NCBI RefSeq assembly: GCF_002982115.1
Contig: NZ_CP019980.1
Location: 1,558,001-1,622,000, forward strand
DNA from: Lysinibacillus sphaericus
GTDB lineage: Bacteria > Bacillota > Bacilli > Bacillales_A > Planococcaceae
Direction: 5' to 3'
Length of the DNA: 64,000 nucleotides
The translations under genes were made by a program, and so were the position numbers. The notes below the pieces were generated by a model. It was not told the origin of the DNA, made no database searches, and saw only the letters and a list, made by a program, of their open reading frames with translations. This document shows positions 24,461-33,243 of this stretch, piece by piece (positions within the stretch are counted from its first letter, which is position 1; each line of letters begins with the position of its first letter).

Positions 24461-25477
24461 ATGTTGGAAGATGTTAACCGATTAAAAGAAAGAATCAATC
24501 AACTAAGTGAAGCGGAAGCAAAGTCAATGCTTTTCATATCTCTATTAAATGGAAAGTCGAGAGAGGACATGCAGCAAATACTCCTACATATGACAGAAGA
24601 TAAGGAACAAATGGATAAAGCGCAGACAATACATATTGTTTTTGGTGATTCGCCAGCCGGAAGTCTAAAAGCAGCATTTAGAACGTCAGAATATCAAAAG
24701 ACAGAGGATATTATTGTTTGGCCAGATAATTTATCGATTGGGCCAGTAAAAGATATACATCAAGCTTCGGGAATAGAAGCGAGACTTGGATGGTTCAACA
24801 AGCGATACAATATGGACGAGGCTGAACGTAATCATTATCGACAATGTATGCAAACTGCAATAGAGAAAATAAACAATATTTTACCACATCAAAAAATCGT
24901 TATTTGGACATGCCAAAATGCACATGAACAAACAGGATTACGACTTGTACTAGCCATGCTAGAAGGCAAAGTGAATGCAGTGCGAGTCATTGATACGTAT
25001 AAGGCTTTTCATGAAAAGGAGATGCATCCACAAATAGCGGATTATCCACGAACTTCAGGAGAATTGAATGAAGAAAACCTCCTGTATTTTTATGAACAGT
25101 TTGCTATGGATGAACTAAAAAATGATGCAAGAGAAGCTTTAATGAAGGAAGGTAAAAGCTTATTAGTAGATAAAGTCCATCTGTTACGAACATGGACATG
25201 TGATGGGCTATTACATAGCCTACATGAAAATCGAGATGATGATTTTATTATTGAATGTGCCAAGCGGATGTATCAAGAAGAGGGTACCGTAACGTTTAAG
25301 AAAGCGGCACGTTTAATAGGTGAAGTATACGGACATATGCAACAATTTACAGGAGACGAGTGGATTGAGTATCGTTTACGAACGTTAATCAAGCAGGGGG
25401 TTTTTTCGTATCAAGGAGATTTGAAGGCAATGCGATTTTATGAAGTGAAATTGCAAGACGAATTCTTGACAAATTGA
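24461..25477 (+). CDS. DUF1835/DUF3658-type protein
   Basis: About 338 residues from the ATG at 24461, with GGAGAGG eleven bases upstream; earlier starts at 24383, 24416 and 24434 have poorer sites. The centre reads IHIVFGDSPAGSLKAAF and DIIVWPDNLSIGPVKDI, the signature of DUF1835. The C-terminal half (LLRTWTCDGLLHSLHENRDDDFIIECA, then TGDEWIEYRLRTLIKQGVF) matches the DUF3658 pattern. Function is unknown; these are soluble Bacillales proteins. The N-terminal 60 residues form an extra helical extension. Confidence 0.78.
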   Translation: MLEDVNRLKERINQLSEAEAKSMLFISLLNGKSREDMQQILLHMTEDKEQMDKAQTIHIVFGDSPAGSLKAAFRTSEYQKTEDIIVWPDNLSIGPVKDIHQASGIEARLGWFNKRYNMDEAERNHYRQCMQTAIEKINNILPHQKIVIWTCQNAHEQTGLRLVLAMLEGKVNAVRVIDTYKAFHEKEMHPQIADYPRTSGELNEENLLYFYEQFAMDELKNDAREALMKEGKSLLVDKVHLLRTWTCDGLLHSLHENRDDDFIIECAKRMYQEEGTVTFKKAARLIGEVYGHMQQFTGDEWIEYRLRTLIKQGVFSYQGDLKAMRFYEVKLQDEFLTN

Positions 25478-25624
25478 AATTTTTGATGTTTTGACTTCAT
25501 TAAAAAGCATAGATAGAATAGTGTAGTAGAGTTTGAATAACTCTAGTCGATTAGCAACATTTATCAGTGAACATAACGAGTGAATAAATAACGAATAGAT
25601 AAATTTGAAGAAAGGAAGTCGATT

Positions 25625-25987
25625 ATGAATCCTGAAATCAATCAAAATGCAATTCTTCAAGCTATTTTGGAGCTCTCTACACAAGTGCAGGGCGTGAAAA
25701 CAGAGATTCAACAACAAATCAAAGCGCTAGACAAAAGACTAGATTCAGTTGAAACGAGACTAGATTCATTAGAAACAAGACTAGGGTCGGTTGAAACGAG
25801 ACTAGATTCACTAGAAATAAGATTAGGATCGGTTGAAACAAGACTAAATTCACTAGAAACGAAACTAGATTCAGTAGAACAAAATCTTAGTGCAAAAATA
25901 GATAAAGTGGATGCAAAGATGAACGTGTTAACACTTGACATATTAGAAACAAAGGCCGATGTGGAAATGTTGAAGAAAGCAAAATAA
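25625..25987 (+). CDS. Heptad-repeat coiled-coil protein
   Basis: A 120-residue soluble protein, almost wholly coiled coil. After an N-terminal helix (NQNAILQAILELSTQVQG) come about seven heptads of the form LDSVETR / LDSLETR / LGSVETR, then a non-repeated helix with KIDKVDAKMNVL. The repeat is preserved in the DNA (21-nt periodicity, 25738-25884), so copy number probably varies. GAAAGGAAG precedes the ATG. It may be an oligomerising or spacer protein; no partner domain is present. Confidence 0.7.
   Translation: MNPEINQNAILQAILELSTQVQGVKTEIQQQIKALDKRLDSVETRLDSLETRLGSVETRLDSLEIRLGSVETRLNSLETKLDSVEQNLSAKIDKVDAKMNVLTLDILETKADVEMLKKAK
25738..25884 (+). repeat. Tandem 21-nt (42-nt) repeats encoding heptads
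   Basis: Units of the form CTAGATTCAGTTGAAACGAGA alternate with a close variant beginning CTAGGGTCGGTT, giving a 42-nt super-period. Seven units are seen with a few base changes each. Confidence 0.8.
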
Positions 25988-26052
25988 TTTGTTTTGGTCG
26001 TCACAATGTGCAATAATCATTGACAATTAGCAATGATAGAGGAGTGAGTTGG

Positions 26053-26478
26053 ATGTTAAAAACAGCAGTATTTGAACAACTAAAAACAGCAATGAAGGAA
26101 AAGGATGTCTTAGCAAAAGGTGTGCTAACACTAGTTAAATCAGCATTAGATTTAGCAGAGAAAGAAAAAGGTGAACCTCTAACTCAACCAGAGGAGATTG
26201 CCATTATTAATCGTGAAGTAAAACAAACGAATCAGGCATTAGAAGGCGCGCAAAATGCTGGCCGTGTAGATTTAATCGAAAAAGAAGAAGCAAAATTAGT
26301 GTTATTAAAAACCTTCCTTCCTAAGCAATTAAGCGAAGCGGAAATTGCTGAAAAATTACTAGCAGCAGGCGTTAGTAAAGGTATGAATATGGGTGAAGCG
26401 ATGAAGATTGCAAAACCATTATTATCTGGTCAAGCAGAAGGTGCCGTTATATCTAAAGTAGTAAAAAGTTTAATTTAA
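26053..26478 (+). CDS. GatB/YqeY-domain protein
   Basis: A 141-residue protein of the YqeY family, related to the tRNA-binding tail of GatB. KEKDVLAKGVLTLVKSALDLAEKEK, EIAIINREVKQTNQALEGAQ and LLKTFLPKQLSEAEI are typical. The ATG at 26053 follows GAGGAGTGAGTTGG; an upstream reading from 26020 is rejected. In B. subtilis yqeY directly follows rpsU, whereas here it stands alone about 20 kb away and the rpsU locus lacks it. The biochemical role is not settled in the family. Confidence 0.85.
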   Translation: MLKTAVFEQLKTAMKEKDVLAKGVLTLVKSALDLAEKEKGEPLTQPEEIAIINREVKQTNQALEGAQNAGRVDLIEKEEAKLVLLKTFLPKQLSEAEIAEKLLAAGVSKGMNMGEAMKIAKPLLSGQAEGAVISKVVKSLI

Positions 26479-26634
26479 TAATAAATTGAAGGATCGCTGA
26501 CGAAGTAGTGTTGGCATCCTTTATTTATTGTCTGTGCAAGATTGCACCATTTAATCACTGTCAGAAAATAGAGGTTTTGCTTAATACAATGTTTAGAAGA
26601 GGAACCGTAAAATGATTTCTATTAAAATTAAGGT

Positions 26635-26685
26635 TTGCCAAATAAATGAAAACATTCTATACTAATAATTAACCATTGGTCAGTT
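26635..26685 (+). promoter_or_regulatory. Promoter and operator of the TetR gene
   Basis: TTGCCA (26635-26640) and TATACT (26658-26663) are spaced by 17 bp. Immediately downstream lies TAATTAACCATTGGTCA (26666-26682), whose reverse complement recurs upstream of the next gene at 27322-27338. This suggests autorepression by the TetR protein. Confidence 0.65.
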
Positions 26686-26698
26686 AAAGGAGGATTCC

Positions 26699-27268
26699 AT
26701 GTCGCCACGTAAACCATCAGCACAAGAATTGACACTCAAGATGATTGTTGACGAAGCTCATAAACAGTTTATTGAAAAGGGTTTTCACCAAGTTTCCATG
26801 CGTAGTATCGCGAAAGAACTTGGATGTAGTCATGGAGCAATTTACTATCATTTTAAAAATAAAGCGGAATTATTTTATTGCATTATAGGTGAGTATTTTA
26901 CTGAATTAAATCAAATGTTAGATGACATTGTAAATGGAACTGGAGAGTATCAAAACAAACTTTACGATGTCTTTGTTGGCTTTATGAAATTTGGATTAAA
27001 CTATCAAAGCCAATATGAATTGATGTTTATGACGAAAGATCTTCATATCGATGGATTATCGCAAGAGGCTGCTAATCTTAGCTATGAAAAATTTGCGCAA
27101 TCGGTTCAAGCTTTATCAGCAAAAACATTGTTCATTTCGGATATTCATTCAACATTTCTTGCATTACACGGTTTTGTTTCACATTATCACCATTATGTGA
27201 TGAACTATGATGAAGCGCAAGAGGCGGTAGATGTCCATGCTAAATTTCTCGTTAAAGCATTGGCTTAA
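26699..27268 (+). CDS. TetR-family transcriptional regulator
   Basis: A 189-residue protein with the standard N-terminal TetR helix-turn-helix: IVDEAHKQFIEKGFHQVSMRSIAKELGCSHGAIYYHFKNKAELFYCI (residues about 15-60 hold the HTH). The all-helical C-terminal ligand domain is not assignable. AAAGGAGG precedes the ATG. Two copies of one operator-like sequence lie in front of this gene and of the next one, an oxidoreductase. It is therefore likely to repress itself and that gene, released by an unknown ligand. Confidence 0.9.
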   Translation: MSPRKPSAQELTLKMIVDEAHKQFIEKGFHQVSMRSIAKELGCSHGAIYYHFKNKAELFYCIIGEYFTELNQMLDDIVNGTGEYQNKLYDVFVGFMKFGLNYQSQYELMFMTKDLHIDGLSQEAANLSYEKFAQSVQALSAKTLFISDIHSTFLALHGFVSHYHHYVMNYDEAQEAVDVHAKFLVKALA

Positions 27269-27276
27269 ATAATGTT

Positions 27277-27312
27277 GCTCTAGATGTGAAAGTGAATCTA
27301 GAGTTTTCTTTT
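27277..27312 (+). terminator. Terminator of the TetR gene
   Basis: CTCTAGAT and ATCTAGAG around GTGAAAGTGA, followed by TTTTCTTTT. Confidence 0.65.
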
Positions 27313-27321
27313 AACATCTAT

Positions 27322-27338
27322 TGACCAGTGGTTAATTA
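27322..27338 (+). promoter_or_regulatory. TetR-type operator of the oxidoreductase gene
   Basis: TGACCAGTGGTTAATTA is the inverted counterpart of the site at 26666-26682 (one mismatch in the core TGACCA-TGGTTAATTA). It lies just before the AAAAGGAGG ribosome site of the downstream gene. Confidence 0.6.
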
Positions 27339-27351
27339 AAAGGAGGAATAG

Positions 27352-28287
27352 ATGATGAAAAAAGCATTAGTCATGGGTGCTTCAGGTGGAATAGGTTTTG
27401 CGATAGTGAGTGAATTAGCAGCTAGAGGCATACAAGTTGTGGCTTTCGCTAGGGGGAAAGAGAAGTTGCAAGCGCTTTTTGAAAGTTACTCGAATGTGTC
27501 GATTTTTCCTGGGGATGTCTTTAATGAAGAGCATGTAAGGAAGGCATCTGTTGGGATTGATGTTATGTTTCATGCAATTAGTTTCCCCTATCAAGAATGG
27601 GAAGAAAAACATATTCAGTGTATCCATTCAATTATCAATGTCGCACAAACGCAACAAGCAAAGATTGCACTAGTGGATAATATCTACGCATATGGTAGGC
27701 AATCTTCTATTGTAACAGAGGAGGCAATTAAAGAACCTCATACGAAAAAGGGGAAGATACGATTAGCAATGGAAAATAAATTGAAGGCTAGTAGTGTGCC
27801 TTCATTAATCGTCCATATGCCTGATTTATATGGACCCAATGCAGAAAATACAATTCTAAATGAAACATTAAAAAGTGTTATTAGTAATAAAAAGGCAAAC
27901 TTCGTTGGGCATATGCAAGTGGCTAGAGAATTCCTCTATACAGTCGATGGAGCTAAAGCAATCGTTGAATTGGCATTGCGCTCAGACACATATAATCAGA
28001 ATTGGAATGTGCCGGCTGTGCATCCTATTACAGGAGAACAATTATTGGAGATAATTCGAGATATTACGGGTTATAAAAAGAAAGTACGAACGGTTTCCAA
28101 CGCAATGATTGGTATTTTAGCAATCTTTTCTCCGTTTATGAAGGAAATGAAGGAGATGATGTATTTAACAGAGGAGCCTGTTATTTTGAGCGGGGCAAAG
28201 TATGAAAGCGTGATTGGCACGTTGCCACAGACTAGTTATCAGGAAGGCTTACAACAAACGTTGCTATGGTTGAAGAAGATGGGATAA
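27352..28287 (+). CDS. NAD(P)-dependent epimerase/SDR-family protein
   Basis: A 311-residue extended short-chain dehydrogenase. The N-terminus KKALVMGASGGIGFAIVSEL is the Rossmann GxxGxxG site and GDVFNEEHVRKA follows. Later VDNIYAYGRQ contains a Tyr near the usual active-site position, though the canonical YxxxK is not clear; VHMPDLYGPNA follows. It resembles NAD-binding epimerases acting on sugars or small carbonyls. AAAAGGAGGAATAG precedes two adjacent ATG codons. It is the probable target of the upstream TetR regulator. Confidence 0.82.
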   Translation: MMKKALVMGASGGIGFAIVSELAARGIQVVAFARGKEKLQALFESYSNVSIFPGDVFNEEHVRKASVGIDVMFHAISFPYQEWEEKHIQCIHSIINVAQTQQAKIALVDNIYAYGRQSSIVTEEAIKEPHTKKGKIRLAMENKLKASSVPSLIVHMPDLYGPNAENTILNETLKSVISNKKANFVGHMQVAREFLYTVDGAKAIVELALRSDTYNQNWNVPAVHPITGEQLLEIIRDITGYKKKVRTVSNAMIGILAIFSPFMKEMKEMMYLTEEPVILSGAKYESVIGTLPQTSYQEGLQQTLLWLKKMG

Positions 28288-28480
28288 AATCAGTTTTCCT
28301 AAAGTATAACAATTCACTTCGGTTTCTGCGGGTACAAAGTAGTTCGCAGAAATCGATGTGGATTTTTATTAAATTGTGTAAGTGACTGGCACTTATTTAG
28401 TTATATAATGCCTAGCTCGTTATTACAATGAATCATAGGGAAGTACTCGTTGATAGATTAAAGGGATTGGGGGTGTTTGT

Positions 28481-29338
28481 TTGTCAGTTGAATCGCATGT
28501 GCATGAAGTGTATCCCGAAAAAAAAGGAAAACGTAAATGGGTAATCATTGTAGTAAGTATTTTATTTGCTGCTGGTTTATTAATGGTAGGTAGCCGCGTT
28601 GTCTCTTCTATTTTTAATGATAATCAGTCGGATTTTGCAGCTTATAAAACACTTGTTGGTCAATCAACAGAAAATGATTTTGGGAGATTGACTTTAAACG
28701 AGGTGATGGTTGATGATAATCAACTATTGTTAAATGCAACTTTTGAACCGGCGAAAGATGTAAATTTCGACTATCAAATTTTTTTCTTTCCGCAAGTACT
28801 CGTGAACGGTCAAAATTATACCGTTCGAAATGGTGGTCAGACCATTGCCCAATCAGAAAATACTTATACAATATATAGCAGTGTTAAAATGCGTGATTTA
28901 CCTCAAGATGAACTGTTGCAGCTGAATATCCTCTATAACGATTGGAATTGGGAAAAGCCCATTCCAGAGCCTTGGGCATTTAAGGTAGAAGCATCTCAAA
29001 AGCAACTGCAAGCGGATCGAAAAGTAATTGCGGTTAATAAAACCATTAAGCTTAGTGATGGTCAGGAAATTAAGGTAGAAAAAGTTGTATCTACACCGAT
29101 TTCAACTACAGTATACGTTGAGACACAAGAAACTACAAATGAATCGTTAAATTTTAATATTGTATCGCAATCAGGCAAAACATGGCGTCAAGATTCTTCT
29201 TATACATTAAATGAAGAACATACAAAGTGGGGGATTCGCTTCGATGCACGCTATCTAACAGATAAGACATATAAACTGATTCCTGTTACTGCAAGTGATG
29301 TTAAAAGTGGCCCAGCTATCAAAATACGCGAGAAATGA
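28481..29338 (+). CDS. Membrane-anchored protein, possibly DUF4179/DUF5643-like
   Basis: A 285-residue protein with a short cytosolic N-terminus (basic KKGKRK), one membrane helix (about 20-42) and a large extracytoplasmic beta-rich part. That part has two apparent repeats: FGRLTLNEVMVDDNQLLLNATF and KLSDGQEIKVEKVVSTPISTTVYVET. The layout resembles the extracellular part of Bacillus anti-sigma-like DUF4179/DUF5643 proteins, but no sigma factor gene is adjacent, so that is tentative. TTG start with GGGGGTG eight bases upstream. A hairpin (about 28321-28361) lies in the gap before it. Confidence 0.65.
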   Translation: MSVESHVHEVYPEKKGKRKWVIIVVSILFAAGLLMVGSRVVSSIFNDNQSDFAAYKTLVGQSTENDFGRLTLNEVMVDDNQLLLNATFEPAKDVNFDYQIFFFPQVLVNGQNYTVRNGGQTIAQSENTYTIYSSVKMRDLPQDELLQLNILYNDWNWEKPIPEPWAFKVEASQKQLQADRKVIAVNKTIKLSDGQEIKVEKVVSTPISTTVYVETQETTNESLNFNIVSQSGKTWRQDSSYTLNEEHTKWGIRFDARYLTDKTYKLIPVTASDVKSGPAIKIREK

Positions 29339-29436
29339 ATATTCGATGCTTTAAGTAAATTTTACAATATCTTAATCTATTATAAGACATTCTCCGTGTA
29401 ATATGATTGTATATCACATGGAAAGTAGTGAACAGT

Positions 29437-30597
29437 TTGCCAAAGTTGTTAGAGATTTTTCTTATTTCCTTTAAATTAGGCTGTACATCTTTTGGGGGTC
29501 CAACAGCGCATTTAGGTTTTTTTCAAATTGAATACGTGCAAAAAAGAAAATGGTTATCAGATAAAGAGTACAGTAACTTAGTGGCACTTAGTCAATTTCT
29601 CCCTGGGCCTGCATCCAGTCAGGTAGGAATGGGCATTGGTTTACTACGTGGTGGACTGTTGGGAAGCTTAGCCTCCTTTCTTGGGTTTACGTTACCATCT
29701 GTATTACTATTAACTCTATTTGCCTATTTTTACTCGCATCTAGAGATAGATATGGGATGGATTCAAGGCTTGAAATTGGTTGCTGTTGCCATCGTGGCAC
29801 AAGCCATTTGGGATATGTCCAAAAAGTTAATTCCTAGCGTAGTGCACTTGATAATAGCAATTTTGGCGCTTTTAACGCTCCAATTTTGGGGAAATCCATT
29901 TGCACAAGTTACTGTCATCGCATTGGCAGCTTTAATAGGTGCACGGCTGTTTAAGCAAACGAACGGTGTAGATGATACCGCGCAAAAAAACTTACCTATA
30001 TCTAAAACAACAGGTGGTTTACTTTTAGCATTATTTGCTATGTTAATGATTGCATTACCAATAGCTAATTCATTTGTAAAAGATGACTTATTAACAATTA
30101 TAGAAAAATGTTATCTAGCAGGTGCCCTCGTATTTGGTGGCGGCCATGTAGTATTACCGTTACTCGAAACGCAGTTTGTGCAAAGTGGGTTAATGAGCGC
30201 ATCTGACTTTATAGCAGGCTATGGTCTTACACAGGCAGTTCCAGGTCCATTGTTCACATTTGCTTCTTATATTGGGATGGTCATTGCTGGCGTGCCAGGA
30301 GCAGTGGTTGCAACGATTGCAATTTTCCTACCTGCATTTCTTTTAATTGTTGGGGCAATGCCTTTTTGGCTCACTATGAGCAGGCATGTGGCTTTAAAAG
30401 GTGCAATGGCTGGTGCTAATGCTGCGGTTGTTGGGATTTTAGCTAGTGCTTTTATCCATCCAATTGTGACCCAAACAATTCTAAGTGGATTAGATATTCT
30501 TTTAGCGGCTATATTTTTGTTGCTATCCTTGCGCTGGGCAGTCCCGCCTTATATACTGGTCGTGCTTGGCATAATAGTGGGATTGCTATGTTATTAA
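29437..30597 (+). CDS. chrA: Chromate transporter, ChrA family
   Basis: A membrane protein of about 386 residues with two homologous halves, the long-chain CHR type. Motifs are FKLGCTSFGGPTAHLGFF and SQFLPGPASSQVGMGIG in the first half. GALVFGGGHVVLPLLE and GYGLTQAVPGPLFTFASYIG are their counterparts in the second. Family members export chromate or sulfate-like anions by proton exchange. The start is uncertain: TTG 29437 (GGAAAG upstream) fits the family length best; GTG 29428 and TTG 29407 are alternatives. No regulator is adjacent. Confidence 0.88.
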   Translation: MPKLLEIFLISFKLGCTSFGGPTAHLGFFQIEYVQKRKWLSDKEYSNLVALSQFLPGPASSQVGMGIGLLRGGLLGSLASFLGFTLPSVLLLTLFAYFYSHLEIDMGWIQGLKLVAVAIVAQAIWDMSKKLIPSVVHLIIAILALLTLQFWGNPFAQVTVIALAALIGARLFKQTNGVDDTAQKNLPISKTTGGLLLALFAMLMIALPIANSFVKDDLLTIIEKCYLAGALVFGGGHVVLPLLETQFVQSGLMSASDFIAGYGLTQAVPGPLFTFASYIGMVIAGVPGAVVATIAIFLPAFLLIVGAMPFWLTMSRHVALKGAMAGANAAVVGILASAFIHPIVTQTILSGLDILLAAIFLLLSLRWAVPPYILVVLGIIVGLLCY

Positions 30598-30962
30598 GAG
30601 CAAACATAAAAAAATCAAAACTACACATGATGATGGTAGTTTTGATTTTTTTTTTTTTTGGATAAAGTGTTCCTTATTGTAGAAGCAAATGAAACTTTTC
30701 CATTCCAAAGGTAGGTTCCGCGAGCGGTGTGTCATCATGTTAGCTGAATTGTCATGTTCTATCTTCTATATAAAATATATTGCGTACGTATCTTGATACT
30801 AGTTTTTGCTTTTTAATTTTTGCAAAGACGTTATGAGAGTTCACTTTTATAAAACAATGTTTTTACAGTTCTTTTAAATATCTGGATGGATTCATAGCGT
30901 TCTTTATTTCGTTTGTTTATAATGAAGAAATGGAAAAACTCAACAAGAAAGAAGGGATAGCT
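30598..30962. other. Intergenic region between chrA and hemW
   Basis: Holds the chrA terminator at its left end. The remaining ~300 bases are AT-rich, with no ORF or clear structure; the hemW ribosome site GAAGGGATAG is at its right end. Confidence 0.6.
30608..30659 (+). terminator. Strong terminator of chrA
   Basis: AAAATCAAAACTAC and GTAGTTTTGATTTT pair perfectly around ACATGATGATG and run into an uninterrupted T-tract of more than 14. Confidence 0.92.
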
Positions 30963-32108
30963 ATGGCACGAGGTGTTTACATTCATATTCCTTTTTGTCA
31001 TCAAATTTGCAATTATTGCGATTTCAACAAATTTTACTTTAAAAATCAACCTGTGGATGAATATATAGAATCACTTGGCAAGGAGATGGCGCTTGCTACG
31101 GAAAAATATCCGCAACATTTTCAACAAATTGAAACGATATTTCTTGGCGGTGGAACACCGACTGCTTTATCTCCAGAACAATTGACGAGATTGCTCAACA
31201 TGATTCGCACGTATATCCCAATGGATCGTGTGACAGAATTTACATCAGAGGCGAATCCAGATGAATTATCAGAGGCGAAAATGAATGCCTTGTTTGATGG
31301 AGGCGTCAATCGTTTAAGTATGGGCGTTCAATCATTTAACCAAGAATTATTGAAAAAAATTGGTCGCACACATAGCAATACGCACGTCTACGATACAATT
31401 GCACTCGCTAAAAAGGTCGGTTTCCAAAATATAAGTATCGATTTAATGTATGGTTTGCCTGGTCAAACGATGGCGCAATGGAAAGATTCACTAGATAAAG
31501 CGTTTGCGCTTGAGCTACCACATTTCTCAGCTTACTCTCTTATCGTAGAACCAAAAACAATTTTTTATAATCAATATGCGAAAGGGAAACTGAGCTTACC
31601 AACGGAAGATTTAGAAGCGGATATGTATGAAGTGCTAATGCAAGAAATGAAATTGCATGGTTATATGCAATATGAAATCAGCAATTTTGCGAAAGCAGGC
31701 TTTACTTCAACGCACAATAAAATTTATTGGGAAAATGATGAATATGCTGGTTTTGGCGCAGGTGCACATGGCTATATGAATGGCACGCGTTATTCAAATT
31801 ATGGTCCTTTAAAAAAATATATGGATGCTGTAAATGCGGGGGACTTACCTATCATGCAGGAGCATGTTGTAACAGCAACTGAACAACGCGAAGAACAAAT
31901 GTTTTTAGGGCTGCGTAAAACGGATGGAATTACACACAATATATATGAAGAAAGATTTAATGAGTCAATGATGGACCGTTATGGACATGTCATTGATAAG
32001 CTAGTATCAGAAGGGCTTTTGGCACACGATGCTGTAGGCATTCGGCTTACACGCAAGGGACGATTTGTCGGGAATGAAGTTTTTCAACAATTTTTGCTAG
32101 AAGATTGA
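30963..32108 (+). CDS. hemW: HemW, radical SAM heme chaperone
   Basis: HemW (earlier called HemN-like or YqeR) binds heme and a 4Fe-4S cluster and is thought to deliver heme to respiratory enzymes. The 381-residue product starts MARGVYIHIPFCHQICNYCDF, with the cluster motif CxxxCxxC near residue 12-19. It continues ETIFLGGGTPTAL, EANPDELS and RLSMGVQSFNQELLKKIGR. The ATG at 30963 is preferred over 30930 because GAAGGGATAG precedes it. It sits just before hrcA, the standard order. The extra Cys that marks true coproporphyrinogen oxidases is not apparent. Confidence 0.94.
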   Translation: MARGVYIHIPFCHQICNYCDFNKFYFKNQPVDEYIESLGKEMALATEKYPQHFQQIETIFLGGGTPTALSPEQLTRLLNMIRTYIPMDRVTEFTSEANPDELSEAKMNALFDGGVNRLSMGVQSFNQELLKKIGRTHSNTHVYDTIALAKKVGFQNISIDLMYGLPGQTMAQWKDSLDKAFALELPHFSAYSLIVEPKTIFYNQYAKGKLSLPTEDLEADMYEVLMQEMKLHGYMQYEISNFAKAGFTSTHNKIYWENDEYAGFGAGAHGYMNGTRYSNYGPLKKYMDAVNAGDLPIMQEHVVTATEQREEQMFLGLRKTDGITHNIYEERFNESMMDRYGHVIDKLVSEGLLAHDAVGIRLTRKGRFVGNEVFQQFLLED

Positions 32109-32117
32109 GCGATATCG

Positions 32118-32183
32118 TTGACATAAAATGTGGGATTTGATAACTTAATAATAGTATTAGCACTCCTCTTAGTTGAGTGCTAA
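32118..32183 (+). promoter_or_regulatory. CIRCE operator and promoter of the hrcA operon
   Basis: TTAGCACTC (32157-32165), nine bases, GAGTGCTAA (32175-32183): a perfect CIRCE inverted repeat, the binding site of HrcA. TTGACA at 32118-32123 with TAACTT at 32141-32146 (17-bp spacer) is a plausible SigA promoter just upstream. Confidence 0.95.
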
Positions 32184-32197
32184 CAGAGGTGATGATC

Positions 32198-33226
32198 ATG
32201 CTAACAAATCGGCAATTACAGATATTGCAAGTAATCGTAGACGATTTCATTATGTCTGCACAGCCGGTAGGTTCTCGCCAAATCTCAAAAAAACAAGAGA
32301 TTACATTTAGTCCAGCCACTATTAGAAACGAAATGGCGGATTTAGAGGAATTAGGGTTCTTAGAAAAAACCCATACGTCCTCTGGTCGAGTGCCTTCGGA
32401 AAAGGGGTATAGATTTTATGTAGATCATTTGTTGAATCCACAGGGCATTAATTCACGGGATATTCAGCAAATTCAATCGATTTTCAACGAACGTCTAGTA
32501 GAAGTAGAGCACATTATCCGAAAATCAGCGAATATTTTATCTGAGCTGACATCGTATACATCGATTCTTTTAGGACCAGATGTCCAAAGACATCGAGTAA
32601 AGCGTTTTTCTATCGTGCCACTCTCAAGCGACGCGGCAGTAGCGATTATCGTAACGAATAACGGACATGTTGAGAACCGCATGTTTAGTTTACCACCTAA
32701 TTTTACCGCTGCTGAACTAGAAAAAATGGTGAACATTTTAAATGAGCGCTTAGTCGGTGTTTCGTTAGATGAAATCCATAAAAAGCTGGAAATTGAAATT
32801 CTGGCTATCTTGCAGCAACATGTTCGATCGGCGGATGATTTTATCCATTCGCTCGTTTCAGCTACGATGCAAAATTCGGAAAGTAAAATTTTCTATGGTG
32901 GTAAAACAAATATGTTCAACCAACCGGAATTCCACGATTTAAATAAAGTCCGAATGATTTTGGACTTAATGGAAACGACTAGCCAAGTGCAGTCGCTTTT
33001 CCATCCGAACGAATCGGGTATTCATATTCGTATAGGCTCGGAAAATCAGCAGTTAGAAATGGAAAACTGTAGTGTCATCACGACGACTTATTCAATAGGT
33101 GAGGATCAACAGGGGGCCATTGCAATTATTGGTCCAACGCGTATGGATTACAAGCGTGTTGTTGCTTTGCTTGAAGTAATGCGCATGGACTTATCTCAAG
33201 CCTTTACGAAGAATCGTAGTGAATGA
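32198..33226 (+). CDS. hrcA: Heat-inducible transcription repressor HrcA
   Basis: HrcA represses the class I heat-shock genes by binding CIRCE, with GroEL as co-modulator. The 342-residue product starts MLTNRQLQILQVIVDDFI. It has the winged-helix part QPVGSRQISKKQEITFSPATIRNEMADLEELGFLEKTHTSSGRVPSEKGYRFY-type segment within residues 20-75, and a GAF-like ligand domain after residue 150. ATG 32198 has GAGGTGATGATC upstream; GTG 32177 lies inside the CIRCE element and is rejected. First gene of hrcA-grpE-dnaK-dnaJ. Confidence 0.97.
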   Translation: MLTNRQLQILQVIVDDFIMSAQPVGSRQISKKQEITFSPATIRNEMADLEELGFLEKTHTSSGRVPSEKGYRFYVDHLLNPQGINSRDIQQIQSIFNERLVEVEHIIRKSANILSELTSYTSILLGPDVQRHRVKRFSIVPLSSDAAVAIIVTNNGHVENRMFSLPPNFTAAELEKMVNILNERLVGVSLDEIHKKLEIEILAILQQHVRSADDFIHSLVSATMQNSESKIFYGGKTNMFNQPEFHDLNKVRMILDLMETTSQVQSLFHPNESGIHIRIGSENQQLEMENCSVITTTYSIGEDQQGAIAIIGPTRMDYKRVVALLEVMRMDLSQAFTKNRSE

Positions 33227-33243
33227 TAATGAGGAGGATTTAA

